A DNA stretch of 64,000 nucleotides from PLGF01 sp052139695. GTDB lineage: Bacteria; Verrucomicrobiota; Verrucomicrobiia; Limisphaerales; Palsa-1400. Location: contig JBKQWF010000320.1 in the NCBI GenBank assembly GCA_052139695.1, positions 1 to 64,000 on the forward strand, written 5' to 3'. Below the pieces are notes generated by a model. It was not told the origin of the DNA and ran no database searches. It saw only the letters and a program-made list of their open reading frames with translations. Position numbers and translations under genes: made by a program. Below, in pieces: positions 37,201 to 44,326 of the stretch (the first letter of the stretch is position 1; every line of letters begins with the position of its first letter).

Positions 37201-37408
37201 TGGCGATAAAGGCGCCTTCATTGGTGCCGTTGTCCCCGTTGCCGGAGTCGTCCAGGAAAACTCCGCTGCTATTTGTTTCGTCGAAACTCAGGTGAAATAA
37301 CAGGTCATTGGTGAGAGTGCTGCCGTGGCCGAGGCTGCCGCAGCCGACAAACGCCGCGATGCAAAAGAGGCGAATGAATGGTGAGAGGAGTGGTAATAGT
37401 GATTTCAT
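34205..37408 (-). CDS. Secreted LamG-domain protein (1067 residues)
   Basis: A signal peptide covers about residues 1-30; an internal VGC makes a lipoprotein signal conceivable. A LamG/concanavalin-like domain lies near residues 35-270 (LLFHLSFDETNSSGVFLDDS ... WHHVCVTFDRG ... DDMAAWGRVLSPSEVSAIY). Beta-rich regions follow, one with a PA14-like pattern (YLTAGFHEFGMNAADGFRIT). Another beta-rich stretch after residue 700 contains EQNQNNIDGMEYSFDGVTW. The last 60 or so residues (LVLTWTAGSNVSLQQNTSL ... YYRLAQ) match the C-terminal module of two other proteins here. No active site is recognised. It is probably cell-surface or extracellular. Confidence 0.82.
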   Translation of the reverse strand: MKSLLPLLSPFIRLFCIAAFVGCGSLGHGSTLTNDLLFHLSFDETNSSGVFLDDSGNGDNGTNEGAFIAKGFIGAGAVSCTTSFDGSVIGYVTLGHPTNLLFDSAASFSIAFWTSFTNQAGDIPFISNKDWNSSGNPGWGIFTEPSSLRINVTDQNGDSGKESTENTPDIKASGWHHVCVTFDRGPAELVTVYIDGTNYPTAASDSLANVTGDIDTPLAVNIGQDGTGLYTDGGGGEVTNLLIDDMAAWGRVLSPSEVSAIYTGGLAGLNILQVVTKLPPSTGGLTPSYGFVGAQGEPLLAATFTDKDLTANPSTVTLALDGNKVAATVNKANGITQIDYVETNLLALNSTHTVTLSFSDNNTPPDNYTTNWSFVVLNYPTIPAAAAQPSGAVNTASGNAGFQMRVSQISDQNIESADGTTYGYLAACVDRAEAQLAGVLIDPMTGSLQVETATPGSLANGAYPMNSVVDFCYFGSQGDSFTNYTEQTIPGLTGSDDANLAVEIVTYLYLTAGFHEFGMNAADGFRITIGTNAYDSFSTQVGLYDSRNIPEDTYFGFNVAQTGYYATRIVWFRAGTLPDNTGSAGLQFYSVSPYGVKTLVNDTSTPGYVPAYLTSSAPYAPYVSYAGPTAFLSTYSGDDWGWPSVQVKINDGSSAKVTSSSIKLTVDGSLVNATVTNGSGITFVTYTPPGLQLKRTIHTGQITYASGGTSYTNTWQFNKLRNYVLTNALYYENFDELADGQFPAGWTQTNWSTPEETTGTTNFDDYNSDAFLDWTVLNAGDGQWGDWGQHLYVGLNQELNGMFFDANTNALLNNQFLYCESDNRGGQQIQYVYTQKYNFTGKIGIVVAFDSAYEQNQNNIDGMEYSFDGVTWQPLLYLLMGESDTQGPSMIVHDPNGNVSVAETMAFAISPHYTTSSGQVIGGSIGAFVGAPLTQALAPFIEGRVNDDAYESKRFEAFAVPGADNQPSVQFRMFQVGTGSWYWGIDNWGIYSVPSLASSTGIGSLTAQISSKTNLVLTWTAGSNVSLQQNTSLSTTNWTTVARTVGAGTFTVTNVPGLPGTYYRLAQ

Positions 37409-37892
37409 GGTGTCAAGTTAATCGCGAGCACCGAGTAGCAGATCCTTCCGATTCCCGCGGGTTTGACCTGGCGCGAACGTTCAAGTCAATAGGAGCCAAG
37501 AACGACGGTCGCATTTTAGAAAGCTCGCGTAGATTGTCAATAGCTTCGATGAATCTCGACGTGATCGCCGCATGAGGGGGAGCGCGGCACGCGAGAGTGT
37601 CGAATGCGTCGCGATCGTGTCACACGAGTGTGAAATTGGGCCATAGAATGGATTTGCGATTGCGCAAGCCGCATGGTTTTCGTTAGTCCTCATCTGACGA
37701 TGAAAAGAGAGCAGGCGTTCGCTATTGACTATGAATGGGTTTCGTGACCTGTGTTTGACAATCCGCAAAACCTGGGGGGCGGGCTCGGGGGACTTCCGTT
37801 TCTTGGCCATTTCCTACCGGCAGCGTGCCCACTCTCAATACCGCTTGCGGGTGAGACGGCTCTGGGGTAAGGTCGCGGGTCGTTAAAAATTA
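37409..37892. other. Divergent intergenic region before the phosphonate operon
   Basis: This 484-base gap separates the minus-strand LamG gene from the plus-strand phosphonate genes and must hold promoters for both. A perfect palindrome, TCACAC-GA-GTGTGA, lies at 37620-37633 and could be an operator. A minus-strand ORF at 37481-37810 has no recognisable features and is not called as a gene. Confidence 0.6.
37620..37633. promoter_or_regulatory. Candidate operator palindrome TCACAC-GA-GTGTGA
   Basis: A perfect 6+2+6 inverted repeat lies in the divergent gap 260 bases upstream of the transporter gene. No regulator gene sits next to the operon, so the link is only positional. Confidence 0.25.
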
Positions 37893-39191
37893 GTGGCCAC
37901 ACGTTCTCCATCAGCGCGAAAGGCGACTGCTTTGCCATTGGCCGAAGCTGAGGCCGGGCAATGGCCAACGTCACCGGCAAGATCATGTGCTTTGCTGGGG
38001 TGCGTCATCATCGGCTACATGGGCGTCTATCTCTGCCGGAAGAATCTCTCAGTGGCCGTGCCGATGATTCAGAAGGCGTTCGGGGTGACCAAAGCGCAGA
38101 CGGGCGATATCATCAGTTACAGCGCGGCGGCTTACGCCATTGGCAAATTCCTTTTTGGGCCCATCATCGACAAATTCGGGGGCCGCAATTGTCTCCTGCT
38201 CGTCATGGCTGGGGTGGCGATTTTTGGGGCGTTAGGGGCCTTTGCGGGCTCGGTTCCGATGCTGGCGCTTTGCTATAGCGCCAATCGGTTTTGCGGATCG
38301 GGCGGCTGGGGTTCGATTGTTAAACAGACGCCGCAGTGGTTTCCGCAACGTCACTGGGCATTAGCCATGGCTTTTCTTTCCTTGAGCTTTGTTTTTGGCG
38401 GAGTGGTGGCGCTCCTTCTGGCCGGAAAGATCGCGGCGTGGAGCGGCGATAATTGGCGCATGGTGATGGGACTGCCCTCCGTTGCGCTGATCGCGCTGCT
38501 GTTGATCATGTGGCGAATCCTGCCCAAAGGCGAACAGGGCAGGGGAGCCGGAAAAAAGGCGACTGCGTCCAGCAATTTCAATTTTGCTTACATGCTTCGG
38601 CTGCTTAAACTGCCTCAGTTGTGGGTGCTTTGCGGGATGGCGTTCGCCCTTTACATCATGCGCGAAACATTTAATGACTGGACGGTGGACTTTTTCAAGA
38701 CGGAAGGCGGTGCCGCCATGAGCAATCAGGTGGCGGCAGTTCTTTCGACGCCCTTCGACGCCGCGGGCGCGGTCGGGATTGTTCTCATGGGCTGGCTGTT
38801 TGATAAACTGACAGGCCTGCGGCGGACGATCGTTTTGTTCGGGACGCTGGCATTACTGGGCATCCTGGTGTACTGGCTCCCGTCATTGTATCGGCTGGGC
38901 ATGTGGCAGGTCGAGACCGCGATTGGGCTGATCGGATTCCTGTCCTACGGGCCTTACAGCTTGCTGGCGGGCGTGCTGGCAGTCGAGATTGGCGGTCGCG
39001 CCGGAGTCGGAACCGTGGCCGGTTTGGTGGATTCGTCCGGTTATCTGGCCACTGTTTTTGCCGGGCATTATTTTGGCAGGCTTTTGGATGTGGGGGGGTA
39101 CCGGCTCGGTTTTCATGTCCTGGCGCTTGTCACGCTGACTTCGGCAATTCTTTGCCTCGGTTTAAAATCAAATCATGCAATTCAAGAATGA
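37893..39191 (+). CDS. MFS transporter of the OPA (GlpT-like) type, probable phosphonate importer
   Basis: A GTG start gives 432 residues with about 12 predicted membrane helices. The region GYMGVYLCRKNLSVAVPMI, near residue 40, resembles the organophosphate:phosphate antiporter (GlpT/UhpT) branch of the MFS. The middle holds a charged cytoplasmic loop (KGEQGRGAGKKATASS). The stop overlaps the phnW start by 17 bases, so it is translated with the 2-aminoethylphosphonate degradation genes. No phnCDE-type ABC transporter is present, so this protein is the likely uptake system for 2-aminoethylphosphonate or a relative. Substrate is inferred from context. Confidence 0.85.
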   Translation: MATRSPSARKATALPLAEAEAGQWPTSPARSCALLGCVIIGYMGVYLCRKNLSVAVPMIQKAFGVTKAQTGDIISYSAAAYAIGKFLFGPIIDKFGGRNCLLLVMAGVAIFGALGAFAGSVPMLALCYSANRFCGSGGWGSIVKQTPQWFPQRHWALAMAFLSLSFVFGGVVALLLAGKIAAWSGDNWRMVMGLPSVALIALLLIMWRILPKGEQGRGAGKKATASSNFNFAYMLRLLKLPQLWVLCGMAFALYIMRETFNDWTVDFFKTEGGAAMSNQVAAVLSTPFDAAGAVGIVLMGWLFDKLTGLRRTIVLFGTLALLGILVYWLPSLYRLGMWQVETAIGLIGFLSYGPYSLLAGVLAVEIGGRAGVGTVAGLVDSSGYLATVFAGHYFGRLLDVGGYRLGFHVLALVTLTSAILCLGLKSNHAIQE

Positions 39192-40290
39192 GATTCCCGC
39201 GGCGCGGGACAAGTTGCTCTTTACGCCCGGGCCGTTGACCACAAGCCAGACCGTCAAGCAAGCCATGCTGCGGGATGCCGGTTCCTGGCACTCCGACTTT
39301 AATGCCCTGGTGGCAAGTATTCGGACGCGCTTGCTCGGCTTGGCCGGGTTGGCGCGTGAGCAAGGATGGGAAGCCATCTTGTTGCAGGGTTGCGGCACGT
39401 ACGGAGTGGAAGCGGTTTTTCAAACTTGCGTGCCGCCGGACGGGAAGGTGGCAGTCCTGTCCAACGGAGCTTACGGCGAGCGGATGGTGCAAATGTTGAA
39501 GAACGCCAGGATCGCCCACTTTGTTCTGCGGACAGCGGAGAACGTTCCTGCGAACCCCGCCGCGTTGGAACGCTGCCTGGCTGACGATTCTGCCATCACG
39601 CACGTCGCTGTCGTGCATTGCGAGACCACGACGGGGATCCTTAACCCGATCGGGGCAATAGGCAAGGTGGCCAAGGGTTTTGGCAAACGATATGTGGTGG
39701 ACGCCATGAGCAGTTTTGGCGGCATGCCCATCGATATGCCGGGGTGCGGAATCGATTTCCTCATCTCGTCCTCCAACAAATGCATCGAAGGCGTTCCGGG
39801 TTTTTCGTTCGTTTTATGCCGGCGTGAAGCACTTCTGGCCAGCGAAGGGTGGGCGCGAAGCCTAAGCTTGGATTTGCTCGGCCAATTAAAGGGATTCGAG
39901 AAGGACGGCAAATTCCGTTACACCCCGCCGACGCATGTCATTTTGGCTTTTGACCAGGCTTTGCGGGAGCTGGACCAGGAAGGGGGGGTGCCGGCCCGCT
40001 TTGAGCGTTATCGCCGGAACCACGAGACTCTTCTGGAGGGAATGCGACGGCTTGGCTTTAAAGTTTATTTGGACCCGAGCCTGCAAAGTCCGATTATCAC
40101 GGCGTTTCACTTTCCAGAAAGCGGCCATTTCGACTTTGGACAATTTTACACCGAGTTGAGCGAACGCGGCTTCATTATTTATCCAGGAAAACTGACGCAG
40201 GTCGATACGTTTCGCATTGCCAACATCGGACGGATTTTCCCGGCGGACATGGAGCAGCTCGTCGCCGCCATCGGGGCGGTTTTGCAATAA
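39175..40290 (+). CDS. phnW: 2-aminoethylphosphonate--pyruvate transaminase
   Basis: PhnW moves the amino group of 2-aminoethylphosphonate to pyruvate, giving phosphonoacetaldehyde and alanine. The 371-residue protein begins with the family pattern LLFTPGPLTTSQTVKQAML, has LLQGCGTYGVEAVF, VHCETTTGILNP, VDAMSSFGGMP and the PLP-binding Lys in ISSSNKCIEGVPGFSF. Length is typical. It overlaps the transporter gene by 17 bases and is 7 bases before phnA. Phosphonatase (PhnX) is missing nearby, so the aldehyde is expected to go through PhnY and PhnA. Confidence 0.95.
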   Translation: MQFKNEIPAARDKLLFTPGPLTTSQTVKQAMLRDAGSWHSDFNALVASIRTRLLGLAGLAREQGWEAILLQGCGTYGVEAVFQTCVPPDGKVAVLSNGAYGERMVQMLKNARIAHFVLRTAENVPANPAALERCLADDSAITHVAVVHCETTTGILNPIGAIGKVAKGFGKRYVVDAMSSFGGMPIDMPGCGIDFLISSSNKCIEGVPGFSFVLCRREALLASEGWARSLSLDLLGQLKGFEKDGKFRYTPPTHVILAFDQALRELDQEGGVPARFERYRRNHETLLEGMRRLGFKVYLDPSLQSPIITAFHFPESGHFDFGQFYTELSERGFIIYPGKLTQVDTFRIANIGRIFPADMEQLVAAIGAVLQ

Positions 40291-40297
40291 ACCTAAC

Positions 40298-41536
40298 ATG
40301 AATGAATTCACCTTAAATGGGCGGACCTATCGGCCGCCCGCGGCGCCGGTTGTGGTCATCTGCCTCGATGGGTCAGCGGACGAATACCTGGACGCGGCGA
40401 TGGCACGCGGTCGAATGCCCAACCTCCAGCGTTTCAGCGTCCACGGTTATCGCGGCTTTGCCCGAGGGGCGATGCCGAGCCTGACGAACGTCAATAATAC
40501 CTCGATTGTGACGGGCGCGCCGCCGCGGGTGCATGGCATTGGCGGCAACTATTTTTATGACACTTCCAGTGGGAAAGAGGTGATGATGAATTCGTCCGTC
40601 TTTCTCCGCTGTGAGACCATCTTTCCCGCCGCGCAACGGGCGGGAAGGCGGGTGGCCGTGGTCACGGCCAAGGAAAAGCTGCGTGACATCTTCGCCTCGG
40701 GACTCATCGCGTTGGGCGGGATCGCGTTTTCCTCCGAGAAAGCCCGCGAGGCCAAACGCAAGACGCACGGCATCGAGGAGGTTGAATCCCTGGCCGGCCC
40801 CACTCCGCATGTGTATAGCTGCGAGGCATCGCTTTATGTCTTAAAAGCCGGGGTGAAACTGATTGAACATGGTGCGGCGGACTTTCTTTACCTGAGCACG
40901 ACGGATTTCATGCAGCACAAGTTCGCCCCGGAGACGGAAGAGGCCCTCAATTTCTACGCGGGCATTGACAATGAACTCGGCCATCTCGCCCGCCTGGACG
41001 CGGTGGTCGGCATCACCGCCGATCACGGCATGAACGCCAAACAGAAAGCGGATGGATCGCCTAACGTGGTTTATTTGGAGTCCGCGCTGGTGGAAAAGTT
41101 TGGGCCCGGATTTCGGGTCATTCTGCCGATTACCGATCCTTACGTCGTCCATCACGGAGCGTTGGGCTCGTTTGCCCAGGTTCATCTTCCTGCTTCCGGG
41201 GTCCCGGTTGACGCGGTGGTGGCTTTTCTGCGGCAAGTGCCGGGCGTGACCGAGGTGTTGGACCGAGCTTGCGCGGCGCGGTGGATGGAACTGCCGGAGG
41301 ACCGCATGGGCGACGTGGTCGTTTGTTCCGGTCGCGACATCGTGCTGGGCCGGACCCCGCAGTGGCACGACTTGACGGTTTTGAAAGACGGCCTGCGCTC
41401 GCATGGCGGACGCTATGAAGAGATGGTGCCTTTCATCCTGAGCGCGCCCTTGAACGCGGACTATGCGGCGAAGGCTCGAGGCGATGCGCGGAACTTTGAT
41501 ATTTTCGACTTTACATGCAACGGGACAATTCCATGA
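40298..41536 (+). CDS. phnA: Phosphonoacetate hydrolase
   Basis: PhnA splits the C-P bond of phosphonoacetate to acetate and phosphate. The ATG at 40298 gives 412 residues. It belongs to the alkaline phosphatase superfamily: metal ligand Asp in VVVICLDGSADEYL, the Thr nucleophile in NVNNTSIVTG, Asp and His in TTDFMQHKF, Asp-His in GITADHGMNAK and a late His in SHGGRYEEMVPF. The N-terminal NGRTYRPPAAP matches known PhnA proteins. It overlaps phnY by 4 bases (ATGA). Confidence 0.95.
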   Translation: MNEFTLNGRTYRPPAAPVVVICLDGSADEYLDAAMARGRMPNLQRFSVHGYRGFARGAMPSLTNVNNTSIVTGAPPRVHGIGGNYFYDTSSGKEVMMNSSVFLRCETIFPAAQRAGRRVAVVTAKEKLRDIFASGLIALGGIAFSSEKAREAKRKTHGIEEVESLAGPTPHVYSCEASLYVLKAGVKLIEHGAADFLYLSTTDFMQHKFAPETEEALNFYAGIDNELGHLARLDAVVGITADHGMNAKQKADGSPNVVYLESALVEKFGPGFRVILPITDPYVVHHGALGSFAQVHLPASGVPVDAVVAFLRQVPGVTEVLDRACAARWMELPEDRMGDVVVCSGRDIVLGRTPQWHDLTVLKDGLRSHGGRYEEMVPFILSAPLNADYAAKARGDARNFDIFDFTCNGTIP

Positions 41537-42945
41537 GCGCGTCCAGCCTGATCGCGGGAACGCCGGTCAACGGCAACGAGTTCGTCGTGGTGCGAAGCCC
41601 GCACAGCGGCGCGGAAGCGGGCCGGGTGCGCGCGGCGGCGCGGGCGGATGGGGAGGCGGCGATAGCGGCGGCGCGCGCTTTTCACGACACCCCCAACCGC
41701 TACGATCGATTCAAAATACTGGACTCGACGCGAATCGCGCTGGGAAGCCAGCGCGAGGCTTTCGCCCGGTTGATCACGAGCGAAAGCGGGCTGGCGCTGC
41801 GTGAGACGCGCTATGAAGTCGGAAGGACCCTGGAGGTTTTGCGGTGCGCGGCGATGGAGGCCTTGCGCGACGACGGCCAAATTTATTCGAGCGACATCTC
41901 GCCCCAAGGCAAGGCCCGAAAAATATTTACGCTGCGGGAACCGTTGCGCTGCGCTGTTGCCATCACGCCCTTCAACCATCCCCTCAACCAGGTCGCCCAC
42001 AAGGTGGCGCCTGCCATTGCCGCCGGGACGCCCTTGGTGTTAAAGCCCTCGGAAAAGACGCCCCTGACGGCTTTTAAATTCGCTGAACTGCTTTATGCGG
42101 CGGGACTGCCGGGGCCGATGCTCAGTGTGTTGGTGGGTCCGACGAGCGAAGTGGCGGAACCGCTCGCGGCCCATCCTGAAGTGGATTTGGTGGCGTTTAC
42201 CGGCAGCGTGGCGGTGGGCAAGAAAATCGCCTTGACTGCCGGGTACAAGAAATTGGTGCTGGAATTGGGCGGCAACGATCCGCTCATCGTGCTGAATGAC
42301 GCCGAAATGGATTTGGCGGTCCTGCTGGCGGCGGAAGGCAGTTACCGCAACTCCGGCCAGCGTTGCACGGCAGTCAAACGCATCCTCGTCGAGGAAGGAG
42401 TCGCGGACGAGTTTACGAAGCGCCTGGTGGAGAAAACGAAAGAGTACACGTGCGGCGATCCGACGGATGAAAAGACGAGGGTTGGAACAGTAATCGACGA
42501 GGCTTCCGCCCGTCAGTTGGAATCTGTGTTGCGCGAAGCGGTCGCGGGCGGGGCCAGGATTTTGGCTGGCGGCGGGGTTCGCGGCGCGTTTGTGGAACCA
42601 ACGGTCATCGCGGAGGTGCCGCGGAATTGTCGCATGGTGGTTTGCGAGAGCTTCGGTCCCTTTGCGCCGATTCTTAAGGTGCGAGACCTGGAGGACGCGC
42701 TGGCGGTGGCCAATTCCACCGCTTACGGGCTGAGCGCCGGTGTTGTCACGACGAATTTGGCCAGCGCCCTTCAGACGGTCAAAACTTTGCGCTGTGGAAC
42801 GGTCAACGTGAACGAGATTCCCGGTTTTCGCACGGAGAACAGCCCGTTCGGCGGGATCAAGGACAGCGGCCTGGGGGTTAAGGAAGGCGTCACCGAGGCC
42901 ATCAAGGCCTACAGCTACGTGAAAACCTTCAGCCTGCCCTGGTAA
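41533..42945 (+). CDS. phnY: Phosphonoacetaldehyde dehydrogenase
   Basis: PhnY oxidises phosphonoacetaldehyde to phosphonoacetate with NAD. The ATG at 41533 overlaps the phnA stop and gives 470 residues of an aldehyde dehydrogenase. Visible features are the cofactor region AITPFNHPLNQVAHKVAPAI, LKPSEKTPLTA, the catalytic Glu in LVLELGGNDP and the Cys in NSGQRCTAVKRILVEEG. The PhnY assignment comes from the match with its neighbours phnW and phnA. It ends directly against the next start codon. Confidence 0.93.
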   Translation: MSASSLIAGTPVNGNEFVVVRSPHSGAEAGRVRAAARADGEAAIAAARAFHDTPNRYDRFKILDSTRIALGSQREAFARLITSESGLALRETRYEVGRTLEVLRCAAMEALRDDGQIYSSDISPQGKARKIFTLREPLRCAVAITPFNHPLNQVAHKVAPAIAAGTPLVLKPSEKTPLTAFKFAELLYAAGLPGPMLSVLVGPTSEVAEPLAAHPEVDLVAFTGSVAVGKKIALTAGYKKLVLELGGNDPLIVLNDAEMDLAVLLAAEGSYRNSGQRCTAVKRILVEEGVADEFTKRLVEKTKEYTCGDPTDEKTRVGTVIDEASARQLESVLREAVAGGARILAGGGVRGAFVEPTVIAEVPRNCRMVVCESFGPFAPILKVRDLEDALAVANSTAYGLSAGVVTTNLASALQTVKTLRCGTVNVNEIPGFRTENSPFGGIKDSGLGVKEGVTEAIKAYSYVKTFSLPW

Positions 42946-44289
42946 ATGACTCCCTTGAATACCGAAGGGGACCTGAACCTTTCGCCGCACCGGCGGCAAT
43001 GGGCTAAGGATAGTATTGACGATGTAACGCGGCGGCTCCTGGAGAAGGACGCGCGCTATTTTATTCATCAGTCTCTTTCCACACCGTGCTTGAACGTGAT
43101 CAAATCCGCCGGCGGTTCGGGATTTGAAGACGCCGCCGGGCGCCGGTACCTGGATTTTCATGGCAACAATGTTCACAACGTTGGTTTTGGCCATCCCAAG
43201 GTCATCGCCGCCATCAAAGAGCAACTGGACGAACTCACTTTTTGCACGCGCCGATATACCTGCGAACCGGCGATCCAATTGGCGGAGAAGCTGGTGCAAA
43301 TCGCTCCGAAAGGCCTCAATCGCGTTTTGCTGGCCCCCGGGGGCACGACGGCCGTCGGCATGGCTTTGAAGCTGGCGCGCATGGCGACCGGGAGGTTCAA
43401 GTTTGTCTCCATGTGGGATTCGTTTCATGGGGCGTCATTGGATGCCATTTCCGTGGGCGGCGAGGCGATCTTCCGGCGCGATATTGGCCCGTTGCTCCCG
43501 GGCTGCGAACATGTGCCGCCGGCCGATAATCGGCATTGCCCGTTTAAGTGCGGGGCGGCCTGCTCGCTCGCTTGCGCCGATTATGTGGAGTACGTTTTGG
43601 AAAAGGAAGGCGACGTGGCGGCGGTGATCGGCGAAACGATTCGTTCCATTCCATTTATTCCGCCGCCTGATTATTGGAAACGGATTCGCGCCGCCTGCGA
43701 CAAGCACGGCGCGCTTTTGATCCTGGATGAGATTCCCATGGGACTGGGCCGGACAGGCCGGATGTTCGCCTGCGAGCATTACGATGTCACCCCGGATATT
43801 CTGGTCCTCGGCAAAGGTCTCGGCGGCGGCATTTTTCCGCTGGCCGCCGTGCTCTGTCGCGAGGCGCTCAATGCCGCGCCTCACACCGCCTTGGGCCATT
43901 ACACGCACGAGAAGAACCCCGTGGCTTGCGCGGCGGGACTTGCCACGCTCCAAGTCATCGAAGAGGAAAAGCTGGTGGAAAACGCACGCGGGCTGGGGCA
44001 ATACGCGCTCGGACGCCTCCGCGAGATGGCAAACCGGCATCGTTTGATCGGCGACACGCGCGGCCTCGGCCTCATCCTGGGTGTCGAATTGCTCAAAAAC
44101 CGATCCACTCTCAGCCCGGCGTCCGATGAGGCGGAACGGGTCATGTACGGCGCGCTCCGCCGCGGCCTGAATTTCAAAATCACCCAAGGCAACGTTCTCA
44201 CGCTCACACCGGCCTTAACGTTGACCCGTTCCGAGATGGACCAGGCGCTGGAGATTCTGAACCAGTCCATCGCGGAAGTGGAAACTTAA
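42946..44289 (+). CDS. pbfA: Class III PLP enzyme, probable (R)-1-hydroxy-2-aminoethylphosphonate ammonia-lyase PbfA
   Basis: This 447-residue protein is a fold-type I class III aminotransferase-like enzyme. It has DFHGNNVHNVGFGHPKV, LLAPGGTTAVGMALKLARM, MWDSFHGASLDAISVGG, LLILDEIPMGLGRTG and the PLP Lys in LVLGKGLGGGIFPLAAV. A Cys-rich stretch (HCPFKCGAACSLACADYVEY) and the phosphonate operon setting fit PbfA. That enzyme removes ammonia from (R)-1-hydroxy-2-aminoethylphosphonate to give phosphonoacetaldehyde, the PhnY substrate. It would widen the operon to hydroxylated aminophosphonate. A simple transaminase cannot be ruled out. It abuts phnY. Confidence 0.8.
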   Translation: MTPLNTEGDLNLSPHRRQWAKDSIDDVTRRLLEKDARYFIHQSLSTPCLNVIKSAGGSGFEDAAGRRYLDFHGNNVHNVGFGHPKVIAAIKEQLDELTFCTRRYTCEPAIQLAEKLVQIAPKGLNRVLLAPGGTTAVGMALKLARMATGRFKFVSMWDSFHGASLDAISVGGEAIFRRDIGPLLPGCEHVPPADNRHCPFKCGAACSLACADYVEYVLEKEGDVAAVIGETIRSIPFIPPPDYWKRIRAACDKHGALLILDEIPMGLGRTGRMFACEHYDVTPDILVLGKGLGGGIFPLAAVLCREALNAAPHTALGHYTHEKNPVACAAGLATLQVIEEEKLVENARGLGQYALGRLREMANRHRLIGDTRGLGLILGVELLKNRSTLSPASDEAERVMYGALRRGLNFKITQGNVLTLTPALTLTRSEMDQALEILNQSIAEVET

Positions 44290-44293
44290 CTTA

Positions 44294-44326
44294 AGCCCCT
44301 CTAACGGGTTCCGGGCTCATTTTTTG
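44294..44326 (+). terminator. Terminator-like hairpin after the phosphonate operon
   Basis: AGCCC (44294-44298) pairs with GGGCT (44313-44317) across a 14-base loop, and CA plus a run of T residues follows. It overlaps the 3' end of the convergent gene. The stem is short, so its efficiency is uncertain. Confidence 0.5.

Noticed and set aside
37481..37810. 109-residue minus-strand ORF in the gap before the phosphonate operon
   Set aside because: A basic N-terminus (MAKKRKSPEPAP) is visible but nothing else resembles a protein family, and the gap must hold two promoters.
42040..43428. 462-residue ORF antisense to phnY and pbfA
   Set aside because: Spans two genes with clear catalytic motifs on the plus strand; no independent support.
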